In this document: positions 32,549 through 42,385 of the stretch, piece by piece
Position numbering within the stretch: position 1 is the stretch's first letter
Layout: every line of letters begins with the position of its first letter
NCBI GenBank assembly: GCA_032716605.1
Contig: CM064481.1
Location: forward strand, 14,206,944 to 14,270,943
Source of the DNA: Paralithodes platypus
Lineage: Eukaryota; Arthropoda; Malacostraca; Decapoda; Lithodidae
Direction: 5' to 3'
Length of the DNA: 64,000 nt
The notes under the pieces: model-generated
The model's database searches: none
What the model saw: the letters and a program-made list of their open reading frames with translations, nothing else
What the model was told of the DNA's origin: nothing
Position numbers and translations under genes: made by a program

Positions 32549-32992
32549 GTGACATGTGTTTAAATATAAGAGTATAGCAGTAAGAAAAAGATGTATAAGG
32601 CGAGTACCATCAAAGAAGCCTTATCTCAGAAAAACAGAACTACTGAGGTGTGAATACTGGTAACCGTATATCACAAAATTTAAATTAAAAATAAAGTTAC
32701 ACATTTATAGTTGCAATAATGTATAGATATTGCTATGTAACAGATCTAGTGCAGTTATAACACTCCTGCTATCCATTCCAGATTGTGTGTCCTGCCAACT
32801 TGTCATGGAACTTAACACGCCCCCTCCTTTTTCATTTAAGGTGGATGGTAGGACACACCTTCTATTACCTTACAACACTGGTAATAAAAGCATTGAACAA
32901 ATATATCCATCTACATATTGGCTTCAGTGGGCATGTTCCAGCCCCAACGCTATGCTTGGTAATTTGGGTCTTCTCCAGATGTACCGACTATG
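31930..32992 (-). mobile_element. DIRS-B1: truncated 3' end
   Basis: Collinear with 41418-42450 of DIRS-B3. The outer 3' end (ACGGTTTTGACAACCCGTAA) starts near 31930, the 3' ITR follows, the ICR is at 32320-32460 and the 3' UTR runs to about 32990. There it is cut inside the end of the YR gene by another DIRS end. An A-run at 32517-32546 has expanded. Confidence 0.8.
32320..32460 (-). repeat. DIRS-B1 ICR palindrome
   Basis: The arms CGTCATTGACTCCAGGAGCC and GGCTCCTTACGTCAATGACG flank AATAAATATTAG, TTTTTCCTTCC and GGTTGTCAAAACCG. It equals 41808-41920. Confidence 0.8.
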
Positions 32993-33046
32993 GGTTTGAC
33001 AACCCGAAGGGAAGGAAGGAAAACCTTCTATTAGTCAATGACGAAG

Positions 33047-33370
33047 AGCCATTTAGGAGACGTTTAGGTATAAAGAGTATTAGCGAGGTGATGCGTACAA
33101 GTAGACTGGGATGGTATGGACATGTGGAGAGAATGGATGAACAAAATTGGGTGAAAAAATGCAGGTCTGTGATTGTGGAGGGAGCTGCACCAAGGGGTGG
33201 ACCGAGGAAGACCTGGGATCGGACTATACGCGCCGATCTCAAATCCAAGAACTTGACAAGTGAAGCAGCCCTTAACAGGGTTGCCTGGAACACCGCCATT
33301 ATGACAAGAGACTGAAACTGCACTTATGTGTGGAACACTCAGTCTTAAAATTTTATGTATGTATGTATGT
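33047..33370 (+). mobile_element. RTE-like LINE, 3' fragment
   Basis: Nearly identical to 40820-41137: it encodes the last 90 residues of the LINE (RRRLGIKSISEVMRTSRLGW to the stop) and has the same 3' UTR and TATG-repeat tail. Heavily 5'-truncated. Confidence 0.85.
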
Positions 33371-33699
33371 AGCCTATACTATATATAGGTTGAGATTCCG
33401 GGACCCGTTCGGGAATACCCGGAGTTCTTATCACAACCGTTGCGTATATAGCATAAAAACAATCCTTGGTTAATACCCATTAAATCTTACCAAGGGCTCA
33501 TCATTGAAAAATGGATACCACTAGAAATAAAATTTAAAAGAAGAATCTATCATTTCAAATCTCCCGGTGCCTCAGCCCTCCAGCTGTGCTGTCATAATGC
33601 TTCCCTTGCACGTGATGCCAGATTCTCTAGCGTGTTTATCTGCTTCAAATGTTATATCAAGTTGGGCATGTGCATGGGAAGGGGAAGGTGGGTGGGAAC

Positions 33700-33830
33700 C
33701 TTGGCGTCATTGACTACGGAACTATTACTAAATAGAAGGTTTTCCTTCCTTCCCTTCGGGTTGTCAAACCCATAATTTAGTATTGGTTCTCTCCGTCAAT
33801 GACGAAGAGCCTAGAATATCATGACCGGAG
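33700..33830 (-). repeat. DIRS-B2 ICR palindrome
   Basis: The centre has AGAAGGTTTTCCTTCC and GGGTTGTCAAACCC, with arms reading CGTCATTGAC and CCGTCAATGACG. Confidence 0.75.
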
Positions 33831-34199
33831 GTGGGACATCAGATGCTCAACGTATACTGAGAGAACCAATTAACAGATAGGTTGACACCGGGTAAAATAA
33901 AAAATTATTAGGAAAAGAAGAAGCGGGTATACTGTGAAGCCTCATAAGGAAGGAAAAATGGAAGAATAGTCATAACTTAAAATGTGTTGAGGAGAAGATG
34001 TAAAAATATATATGAAAGGATGCTTTAATGTCAAAACATTTCCATACCAACAGGGTGCAGATACACCTATAAAAGATGAATCCCCACAAAATACCCGTAA
34101 GTACTGGAGAGAGACTAAGACAACTAAGGAAAAGGGCTACAGTAGTTAGAGAGCCCAGAAGAAAAGATCAGTTTGTCAATTAAAACACCATTCTAAAAA

Positions 34200-34829
34200 G
34201 AATAAAAGCAAATCATGATTAAAAAAAAAATTTACTGCTGTAATAAAACATTAACTCTTGACTTAAAAGCTGAGATATGGGTTGACTGTACAACCTCGTT
34301 TGGCAAATGATTCCAAAAGGGAATCATTGAAGGAATAAAACACCAAGAAAACTGAGATGTAGAAACATTAATTGGAGTCATGGCAAGGTCATTAAGACTC
34401 CTCATAAATCTTGTTGCGCGAATTGGAATACTGTAAAAGGTTCTGGTAAAACACTATGCAATGGATGCTGAGTATTGTTAAAAATTTTAAATAAAAGACT
34501 AAGGGCACCAACCCGACGCCGATGATGAAGATCAAGAGATAGAGCAGGGAGAATAAATTTAATAGAATTAAGAGTTTTATCAAGCAATTTCAAATGACAA
34601 AACATTTTGTTAACATTTCGTCTATACTACCGTTAAAAATTTGGTTGACTAATGGAACTTGATCTACATTTTCGTTTGTAAAAACAGAAAGGAAATTACT
34701 ATTTAGAGTATTGCACATTTCTAACTCATCATCTGTAATCTCACCTATCACATTCTTAAGGGGCCCTACTGTATCCTTTACCTTAGATTTATACAATTGA
34801 TAAAATGCCTGAGGGTAGTTCGTGTCCCA
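34200..34829 (-). pseudogene. LINE remnants (CR1-like), internally deleted
   Basis: Two short frames on the - strand. 34796-34590 resembles the pre-RT linker of CR1-like LINEs (DTVGPLKN, then LNSNFLSVFTNE). 34605-34402 resembles the LINE C-terminus (HHRRRVGALSLLFKIFNN, then HPLHSVLPE). The RT core between them is missing. Confidence 0.5.
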
Positions 34830-34833
34830 TTAA

Positions 34834-35462
34834 CCCGGGAGCTGCGGGGAGACTCTTAAGAGTTCCCCCGGCGCACTGCGGGGAGACTCTTAAGAGTCAG
34901 AGAAAAAAAAAATAAACTTTTGACATCGAAAAAAAAAAAAAAAAAATTTTTTTTTTTTTTTATTTATTTTTTTTTTTTTGGCCCCTGGGCCATGCAAAAT
35001 CTCAGTCCTCTACCTCCCCTCCTTCCCCACTTTCCTCCTCTCCTTCAGTTATCACCTATTTTCCCTGTTATTCCCTTATTCTGAGGTATATTTTCGTGCT
35101 AACATTAGAAATCCGATTGGAGGGTGTGGTCATCACTGATAGCAAGCGAGTGCAAGAGAGAGAGAGAGAGTATCGATCGACTGTGTCTCAGTGGCCTTGT
35201 GGGAAATTGGCGGGAAAGCAGATTGCCTCACCCATACATTATACAACTCGCGGGCTATATCTCCGATTTTGACCATCCAAACGCTGTTTTCACTCGTTTT
35301 ATTGTTGTTTCAGGTTAATACCTTTATAATCAACCCATAATAGGCGCATATGGATAAGTATTAATGCTATTAATGGCACAATGAATATTTTAGTGACGGA
35401 AACACCTCAAATACGTCAGCACAGGGGGACGTTTCCAATTACCCCCATGCGCACTTCAGAGG
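34834..35462. mobile_element. Possible TTAA-flanked MITE
   Basis: Flanked by TTAA at 34830-34833 and 35463-35466. The ends share a CC start and a partly matching inverted repeat (CCCGGGAGCTGCGGGG against CCTCTGAAGTGCGCATGGGG). It includes a duplicated phrase GCGGGGAGACTCTTAAGAG at 34852 and 34878 and long A and T runs at 34930-34978. The weak end match leaves this uncertain. Confidence 0.35.
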
Positions 35463-35466
35463 TTAA

Positions 35467-36320
35467 TATAGAGTAGTTTTACATTATGGCCAATTAGGAA
35501 AGCAATATGACCTAATGATTGGGTAGATAGCTTTGTTAAGAGTGTTTAATTTACGTAATGCAGTCACATGGCCGACTCACTGGGCACATTCTCGGCAATA
35601 ATTCATAGCATGTATTGGCAAATTGGCTGTTTACACTTAATGAGTCCTGAATTGTCTGGAACAGTGAGATTTGTGGAGAAAATCATTAAGCAAATGTTTA
35701 GTTATCTGTATACGGTGCTAATAAGTATTAATAATTTGATACAGAGATATAATTTAAAATAATTGAATGGTTTATTTTGTGTGTTTATTGTTGGGAGAGG
35801 CACAGATGGCCCTCGTTGTCTCAAGCTTGTTACGTAGCCGAGCCTGAGCCATTATACAACGATGAAAAGGAAATACAGCTTCGAGTGGGTTAGTTTGGCA
35901 GCTTTATTAGAGTATGATAGTTCAACAGTATTAAACCATCAGTGAATCGGTATGAAGCTTTCAGGTTTCAATGGTAGGCCTAAATGTATCAGTATGAATC
36001 ACTAGAATCATATGTAAGGTTTTCGTCGAACATTCCCTACCCCCTCCTCCCTCTCCCTCTCTCTCTCTTTCTCTTGCTTTCAAATTTAGTAAAGCACATA
36101 CTTAACTCTACCTATGATACATTGCATTCCTTCATTAGTTGTTCAGAATACGTGAAATTGGTGAGGTCCAGAAGTAGCTGGGTGTAGTTCTGGGGTCGGA
36201 GAGAACATGGGTGGGTTTCAGTGGGGATATGGAACCAACAAGGAAAGACGGTAGAGGGGATACCTCTCCACCGTGCAGTGCTACTAACGCCTAGTCCAGG
36301 GGAAATTAAACTAATTAATC
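35467..36320. other. Unassigned DNA
   Basis: No ORF of note. A CT-rich run lies at 36038-36080. Nothing else that I can support. Confidence 0.4.
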
Positions 36321-36324
36321 CTGA

Positions 36325-36660
36325 CGACTGTACCACCCGGGAATACTGGTACCCGGGTCTGTCATAGACTTAATGGCTGCCAGAGTACCCGGCATTGCTG
36401 GTACCCGGGCCTGTCTTTGTTTTGTTATAGATTATAATACCACCCGGGTCTGTCAGTCTTAACATTCTCCGGGGTAACCGGCTATAGCCTATCTTGTACC
36501 CGGGACTGACTTTGTACTTGTCTGGTATTATAATATCACCCGCTCATACTGGTATCCGGGACTGTCTTAATAACCGGCAGTACTGGTACCCGGGTCTTGG
36601 TGACCGGGCCTTATTGAGATAAGGTTTAGGGTACCCGGGGACTTGAGGAAACTCAACAAC
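36325..36660. repeat. CCCGGG-rich degenerate tandem array
   Basis: Repeats of about 50-70 bases built on ACTGGTACCCGGGTCTG(T/G)C. It is related to the array at 48580-49370. Confidence 0.7.
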
Positions 36661-36661
36661 G

Positions 36662-37227
36662 CCATAGTCTTAGCACTCGTAAGGGTAGGGCTACTCGGCC
36701 ACGAGTGTTATTCGGCGTTCCTTTATGTATCTTTGTACAGTACATGTTTGCCTTCTATCTCTTTCTGGGACTATAAGTCAGTGAGATATATTCAATCAGG
36801 ATATTACAGTATTTTTGGGTACTCCACTGGCTGTAGGCCTACTTGGTACTCTTGGAAATAATTAAATAAGAGTGCCTAAATGAGTAGTAAAATAGGCTAC
36901 TATTAAAAAGTTGTTATTGGATTTAACATCACAATATAATGTCATCAACTGTAAGTATTGATGGCTATCACTGATTGATAAGGCAACTCTTGAATGAGTA
37001 GTGTAAAAAACAATACAAATTCCACCATCACATAGAAAACTTTGATGGTAATTACTGAAGGTACAGTATTGTATAGTTGATATGGTATGAACCATTTATT
37101 CCCTACAATGTCTATTTGTGATAAATTAATGAATAACTGAACATTGATTGGAATTGAAGGAAAATTGGTCAAGAATTTTTGAAAATAAAATTTGGGAACT
37201 AAAATTCTGATAAAAAATAAATAACTA
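36662..37227. other. DIRS-B 5' UTR or unassigned DNA
   Basis: AT-rich, no supportable gene. It lies between the repeat array and an RTE LINE fragment. Confidence 0.35.
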
Positions 37228-37835
37228 TACATACATACAAGTTTAAAGACCGTTTGTCCACAGAAGCTGTGGTTACAGTCTCACGTCCTAAGTGGCAGCT
37301 TTCCAGGCGGTCCTGTCAAGGGCCGCCTGTGTTGTCAAGTACTTTATTTTGAGATCGGACCGGAGTACCCGAGCCCACGTCATTCTAGGTCCACCCCTAC
37401 GCGCAGCTCCCCCAAAGTTCACTGTCCGGCATTTCTTCACCCAGTTCTGATCATCCATTCTCTCCACATGTCCAAACCAACCAAGTCGGCTCGTGTGCAT
37501 CACTTCACTGATACTCCTAATGCCCAGACGCCTTCTCAATTCCTCGCTCGATACCCTGTCTCTAAGATTAACCCCACACATCCATCTCACCATTCTCTTC
37601 TCATTTCGTTCCATTCTATTGACATCCTCCGCTTTAACCGGCCACGTCTCAGAGGCATAGGTCATCGCGCTCCTAACACACGAGGTATACACCTTTCCTT
37701 TAAGGTGGGGTGGGAGCGCTCTCATGGTCAGGAGTGGCAACAGCTCTCTAAACTTTCCCCAGCCACTTCTGACTCTAGCAATGGAGCTAGCTTCAGCGCC
37801 ACCTCCAGCGGAAACTGTATCGCCCAGGTAAATAT
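37228..37835 (-). mobile_element. RTE-like LINE, 3' fragment
   Basis: Encodes about 150 C-terminal residues on the - strand (KGKVYTSCVRSAMTYASETW, then RRLGIRSISEVMHTSRLGW, then AALDRTAW). A CATA repeat tail at 37227-37239 matches the tail of the 38828-41137 copy. It has diverged in sequence from the other two copies. Confidence 0.85.
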
Positions 37836-38510
37836 GGTTATGACAAGTAACCCCTGGCCAATGTACGACCTTGGGGGGAGTACAAGCAAAGAATGAAAGT
37901 TCTATGAATTTGAACTAATATCGCACTTAACACTTAAGGAAATTTATATCAAGCTACAATGTTAATACACGCTTTACAGAAAAAAGGGACACTGCAGCTA
38001 AAGAGCCAAGGCTCGTATGATAAAACACACTTAAGTGAAGCAAGGTGGCGTCCTTGAAAAACACGATCGTCGACCAGCCCAGAAACTAAGTCCTTGCTTC
38101 TTCAGGTTTACAAGTGAAAAAAATTAAAATAAATACATTCCTAAACGCATATACAAACTCAATTTGCAATTAGACTCACCATGAACTAAAAACTGACGCG
38201 TTTAAGAGGGGCTATGCAAAACTGAAAAGGGAGGATAATGAGAACACGTCCATTCTGGATGGGCGACGGTCGAGAGAGGGATCGCACCTGGAGAGGTAGG
38301 GATAGCAGGCATAAAATAATTTTATTTTCTACTTTTCAGTGGCTCCGTCCCAATGACGTACCTTAGGAATGATTAAGGGGTACCCCCTAAGATGATCTTG
38401 GTTCTCGACCGTCGTGATCGAGGTTAACCCGGGCTCTGAGAAGCCCGGAACGAGGCCATATTATCATAGGCTCTTTCGTCATTGACGTAAGGTGCCACCA
38501 ATAAATAGAA

Positions 38511-38709
38511 AACCTGAACTAACTAATGTTTAAGTGGTTAAAAATGTCCGTAGACTATAAACATTAGTTTATGTCTTTTAATTACTAGAAATGTGAGATT
38601 TAAATTTGTATTTTCTTTTATTATAATAAATTATTTTTTACTTTGATTATAATTGATTAAAATCATTGGATTAAAATGGCTTGATTTTAATCATGCCAAC
38701 CCTGCTGTG
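38511..38709 (-). mobile_element. Possible hAT-type MITE end
   Basis: AT-rich sequence ending GATTTTAATCATGCCAACCC TG on the + strand; read on - it starts with a CAGGGTTGG-type phrase followed by ATTAAAATC steps. A similar end occurs at 53815-53985. The other end is not defined. Confidence 0.3.
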
Positions 38710-38827
38710 TATATACAGTAGGGTCCCGCATAAAACGTGTTCACATAAAACGAGTCTCGATTAAAACGAGCGACCTAAAATATTAATATTTAATTTTCGA
38801 TCAGAACGAATGTGATCACATAAAACC

Positions 38828-41137
38828 CAAAAGGAAAGTGTGGCTGCTGAAGGACAAGGAAGTTAGGGATAGGTTTCATAATGAACTGGAGGAAATGAAT
38901 AGAAATAAGGAAGCTAGGCCTAACGATGTAAATAGCCAATGGAACTTTCTTAAGCATAGCCTTATCGCTGCCACTGACAAAGTCTGTGGGAAAACAAAGG
39001 CTCACCCCAGGAATAAGACCTCTTGGTGGTGGAACGATGAGGTAGAACATGCTGTGAAAGAGAAAAGGAGATGCTTCAAAGCATGGAAGAAAGGAGGCAG
39101 CAGGGAGGAAAACCAAGGCAGCTAAACGAACTGCCAAAAGAGTTATTTACAATGCTAAAAATCGCATTAAGGACCTGGTCCTCGAACAAGTGTGTAACAC
39201 TGACAATCCCAATGGGATCTTCAACCTAGATAGGCAAGTTAAAAATGACAGTAGGGATATTATAGGTGAACAGTGTGTTAGAGATGATAATGGGAAGATT
39301 GTGTATGCAGAAAATGAAATCAGAGAAGCATGGAAGGTACACTATGAACGATTGCTAAATGTAGAGTTTGAATGGGATAAGGAACAGCTTAGTATCGAAA
39401 AACCAATATCTGGGCCCCCTCCTTTGATAGCACCAGCTGTAGTGAGCGACGCAATCAATAAAATGAAGGACGGTAAAGCTCCAGGTTGCTCCGACATTGT
39501 CGCTGAGATGATCTCAGGGGAGATTGGTGTAAAGTTAGTCACTGAGTTGATAAACACCATTATTAAAGATGAGAAAATCCCAGAAGATTGGCTCAAAAGT
39601 GTAATAGTAAATATATACAAAGGAAAAGGGGATGCGCTAGATAGAGGAAATTATAGGGGCCTGAAAATGCTTGACCAAATCATGAAGGTCTGTGAGAGAG
39701 TCCTTGAGGGTTTGATCAGGCAAAGCATCTCTATTGATGATATGCAGTTTGGTTTTATGCCAGGATGTGGTACAACCGATGCTATCTTCATAGTCAGGCA
39801 GATACAGGAAAGATACTTACTAAAAGGCAGGGATCTTTACTTTGTGTTTGTGGACCTGGAGAAGGCCTTTGATAGGGTACCTAGATATGTTGTACAGTGG
39901 GCTATGAGGAAACTTGGTGTGGAAGAGTGGCTGGTGCGTGTGATAATGAAGATGTATGAGGATTCGCGAAGTTCGGTGAGGGTGAAGGGTGTACTGAGTG
40001 ATGAGTTCGCAGTCCGTGTTGGAGTCCATCAGGGTTCAGTGTTAAGCCCCCTCCTCTTTATTATGGTCTTGGAGGCGCTGTCTAGAATTTTTAGAGGCGG
40101 ACTCCCGTTGGAACTGTTTTATGCAGACGATTTAGTCCTAATAGCTGACAGTATGCAGGATGCTGAGGCCAAATTCAGAGAGTGGAGAGAGGGCATGGCG
40201 AGCAAGGGTTTAAGAGTCAATATTAACAAAACCAAGGTTATGCATTGTAGTTTGAGACGAGGCAATGTGGAAAAGAGCGGTGCATACCCATGTGCAGTGT
40301 GTGGAAAGGGAGTGGGCGTTAACTCAATTCAATGTAGCATCTGTCGATGTTGGGTACACCATGGGAGTAAGCGCTGTAGTAGAATAAAGGGGCCCCTGCC
40401 GAAGGATAAGTCAGAAATAGAGAAATTTGAGTGCGTAGTGTGCAAAGGCGAGCTTGTGTTAAGTGATGATCCTGTGGCTGTGAATTTTGGAAATGAGTCT
40501 TTGGAGCTGGTGAACAAGTTTTGTTACCTAGGAGATACCATCTCTGCCGGTGGTGGGGCTGAGGCTGCCACTGTTGCTAGAATTAGGTGTGGCTGGGGGA
40601 AGTTCAGAGAATTGATGCCAATCCTGACCATGAAAAGAATGCCTCTCCCCCTGAAGGGAAAGGTGTATGCCTCATGTGTTAGAAGTGCAATGACGTATGC
40701 CTCAGAAACATGGGCCGTTAAAGTAGAGGATGTCAACAGAATGGAGCGTAATGAGATGAGAATGGTGAGATGGATGTGTGGGGCCAGGCTACAGGATAGA
40801 ATAACAAATGTTGAGCTGAGGAGACGTTTAGGTATAAAGAGTATTAGCGAGGTGATGCGTACAAGTAGACTGGGATGGTATGGACATGTGGAGAGAATGG
40901 ATGAACAAAATTGGGTGAAAAAATGCAGGTCTGTGATTGTGGAGGGAACTGCACCAAGGGGTGGACCGAGGAAGACCTGGGATCGGACTATACGCGCCGA
41001 TCTCAAATCCAAGAACTTGACAAGTGAAGCAGCCCTTAACAGGGTTGCCTGGAATGCCGCCATTAGGACAAGAGACTGAAACTGCACTTATGTGTGGAAC
41101 ACTGTCTTAAAATTTTATGTATGTATGTATGTATGTA
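38828..41137 (+). mobile_element. RTE-like LINE, 5'-truncated (lacks endonuclease)
   Basis: It starts in the linker after the endonuclease and ends in a TATG repeat tail. The host MITE resumes at once with AAAACGAGTCC, and AAAAC is present on both sides, a possible target duplication. Confidence 0.85.
38838..41079 (+). pseudogene. RTE-like reverse transcriptase with C-terminal zinc finger
   Basis: The linker (TSWWWNDEVEHAVKEKRR) is in the frame ending at 39125; a frameshift near 39115 leads to the 629-residue frame 39190-41079. RT motifs are GNYRGLKMLDQIMKVCERVL, QFGFMPGCGTTDAIF, DLEKAFDRVPR, GVHQGSVLSPLLF and the active-site FYADDLVLIA near residue 316. A Cys/His cluster near residues 362-420 (CAVCGKG, CSICRCWVHHGSKRCS, CVVCKGEL) is a PHD/zinc-ribbon-like insert, known in this LINE group. 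The C-terminal RMERNEMRMVRWMCG and SRLGWYGHVERM motifs are typical. The endonuclease is missing through 5' truncation. Confidence 0.85.
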
Positions 41138-41417
41138 AAACGAGTCCGCCGCCAAAGTGGGGCAAATCCGAGGAGTTTTCATATAGAGCGCCGAAATATC
41201 GTACAAAACGTACAAAATATCGTACGCTTTCATATAGAACGCCGAAATATCGTACGCTCCTGACGGAAATTTACGCTTCCAGTGAACATTGACGATATTG
41301 GGCCACCAAAATGCCGTGTTCACATAAAACGAAATCGCATAGAACGCCCTCGTTTATCGACCAATTACTCGTTTTATGTGAGACCCTACTGTATATACCA
41401 TACCGGGTATATATATT

Positions 41418-41751
41418 ACGGTTTTGACAACCCGTAAGGGAAGGAAGGAAAAACTACTATTTATTGGTGGCTCCTGAAGTCAATGACGTAAGAGCCTATG
41501 GTAATATGGCCTCGTTCCGGGCTCCTCTGAGCCCGGGTTAATCCTGATCACTACGGTCGAGAACCAATATCTTCTTAGGGGGTACCCCTTAATCATTCCT
41601 AAGGTACGTCATTGAGACGGAGCCACTGAAAAGTGAAAAATAAAAGGAAAAGGAATAGTACAGTTCGAACACCGCGCCACTTGCGCATTTGGGTCTTCCT
41701 CTGTTCCCTTGAGCATGCCCTGATATCCCAGTTGACCTTGAACTGGCCTCT
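41418..41751 (-). repeat. DIRS-B3 3' inverted terminal repeat
   Basis: 41459-41751 is the inverted copy of 50254-50546 (for example CTAAGGTACGTCATTGAG and GAACACCGCGCCACTTGCGC). The outermost 40 bases are specific to this end. Confidence 0.92.
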
Positions 41752-41807
41752 AAAGCATATACCAAATTGAGCATGTGAATGGGAAGGGGATGGAGGGAGG
41801 GCGATTT

Positions 41808-41920
41808 CGTCATTGACTTCAGGAGCCACCAATAAATAGTAGTTTTTCCTTCCTTCCCTTACGGGTTGTCAAAACCGTAATTTATTGGTGGCTCCTTACG
41901 TCAATGACGTAAGAGCCTAG
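41808..41920 (-). repeat. DIRS-B3 ICR palindrome
   Basis: The right half (AATTTATTGGTGGCTCCTTA) repeats the 5' outer end; the left half (GGTTTTGACAACCC inverted, AAGGAAAAACTACTATTTAT inverted) repeats the 3' outer end. The two arms pair over about 30 bp (GAGCCACCAATAAAT with its complement). Confidence 0.9.
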
Positions 41921-42385
41921 CATATCACGACCGGTGGAGGGACCTTCAGATGCTCTTTAGCTATAAACAAAATAAAAGGAAGACTGAGAACTAATATATG
42001 AACTGTGACATGTATTTACTTATAAAAGGTATAACAGTAAGAAAAAATATACAGTATAAGGCGGGTACCATTAAAAGAAGCCTTATTTCATAGAAACAGA
42101 ACCATTGAGATGGTAATCTATCTCATCAATTTAGCGTAAAATCTAAAATAATGTTCAACATTTGTAGTTGCAATAGGCATAGGTATTGCTATGTAATAGA
42201 TATCATGTGGTCATAACATTCTTGTTATATGTTTCAGGTTGTGTGACCTGCCTTTTCGTCATGGGACTTCAACACGCCCCCCTCTTTTCTTTCCATTTAA
42301 AGTGACTGGCAGGGCACACTCTCTCTTATGCTGTTGGACTGGTAATAAAAGTGCTGAATCAGATACAACAGACTACTTAATGCCC
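41921..42385 (-). other. DIRS-B3 3' UTR with polypurine tract
   Basis: Noncoding. On the - strand GGAAAGAAAAGAGGGGGGCG (42294-42275) corresponds by position to the A/G tracts of DIRS-A1 and DIRS-A2. It is collinear with 32460-32990. Confidence 0.75.

Larger units (their letters stand above)
32993..34100 (-). mobile_element. DIRS-B2: truncated 3' end of a related subfamily
   Basis: The outer end GGGTTTGACAACCCGAAGGG begins at 32993. The 3' ITR is interrupted by an RTE LINE fragment (33047-33370) and continues to an ICR at 33700-33830 with TTTAGTATTGGTTCTC arms. The 3' UTR continues to about 34100. The body is lost. It is inserted in DIRS-B1 in the same orientation. Confidence 0.7.
36320..38510 (-). 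mobile_element. DIRS-B fragment: 5' UTR and 5' ITR, with an RTE insert
   Basis: In the same order and orientation as 48580-50546 of DIRS-B3 it shows the CCGGG-rich repeat array, an ACCCTGGCC-containing stretch near 37850, the 37950-38300 block, and the 5' ITR ending CGTCATTGACGTAAGGTGCC near 38490. No gag is left. The left boundary is set by the array. Confidence 0.65.
38716..41391 (+). mobile_element. TA-flanked Tigger-type element carrying an RTE LINE
   Basis: The ends are CAGTAGGGTCCCGCATAAAA and, reversed, CAGTAGGGTCTCACATAAAA, both flanked by TATA. Without the LINE the element is about 370 bases, so it is a MITE. Its body repeats the phrase (C/T)ATAAAACGA. Confidence 0.85.

Noticed and set aside
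41092..41323. Short frames with repeated KYRT/SYRTPKYRT peptides
   Set aside because: They are translations of the ATAAAACGA-type repeats in the Tigger MITE.
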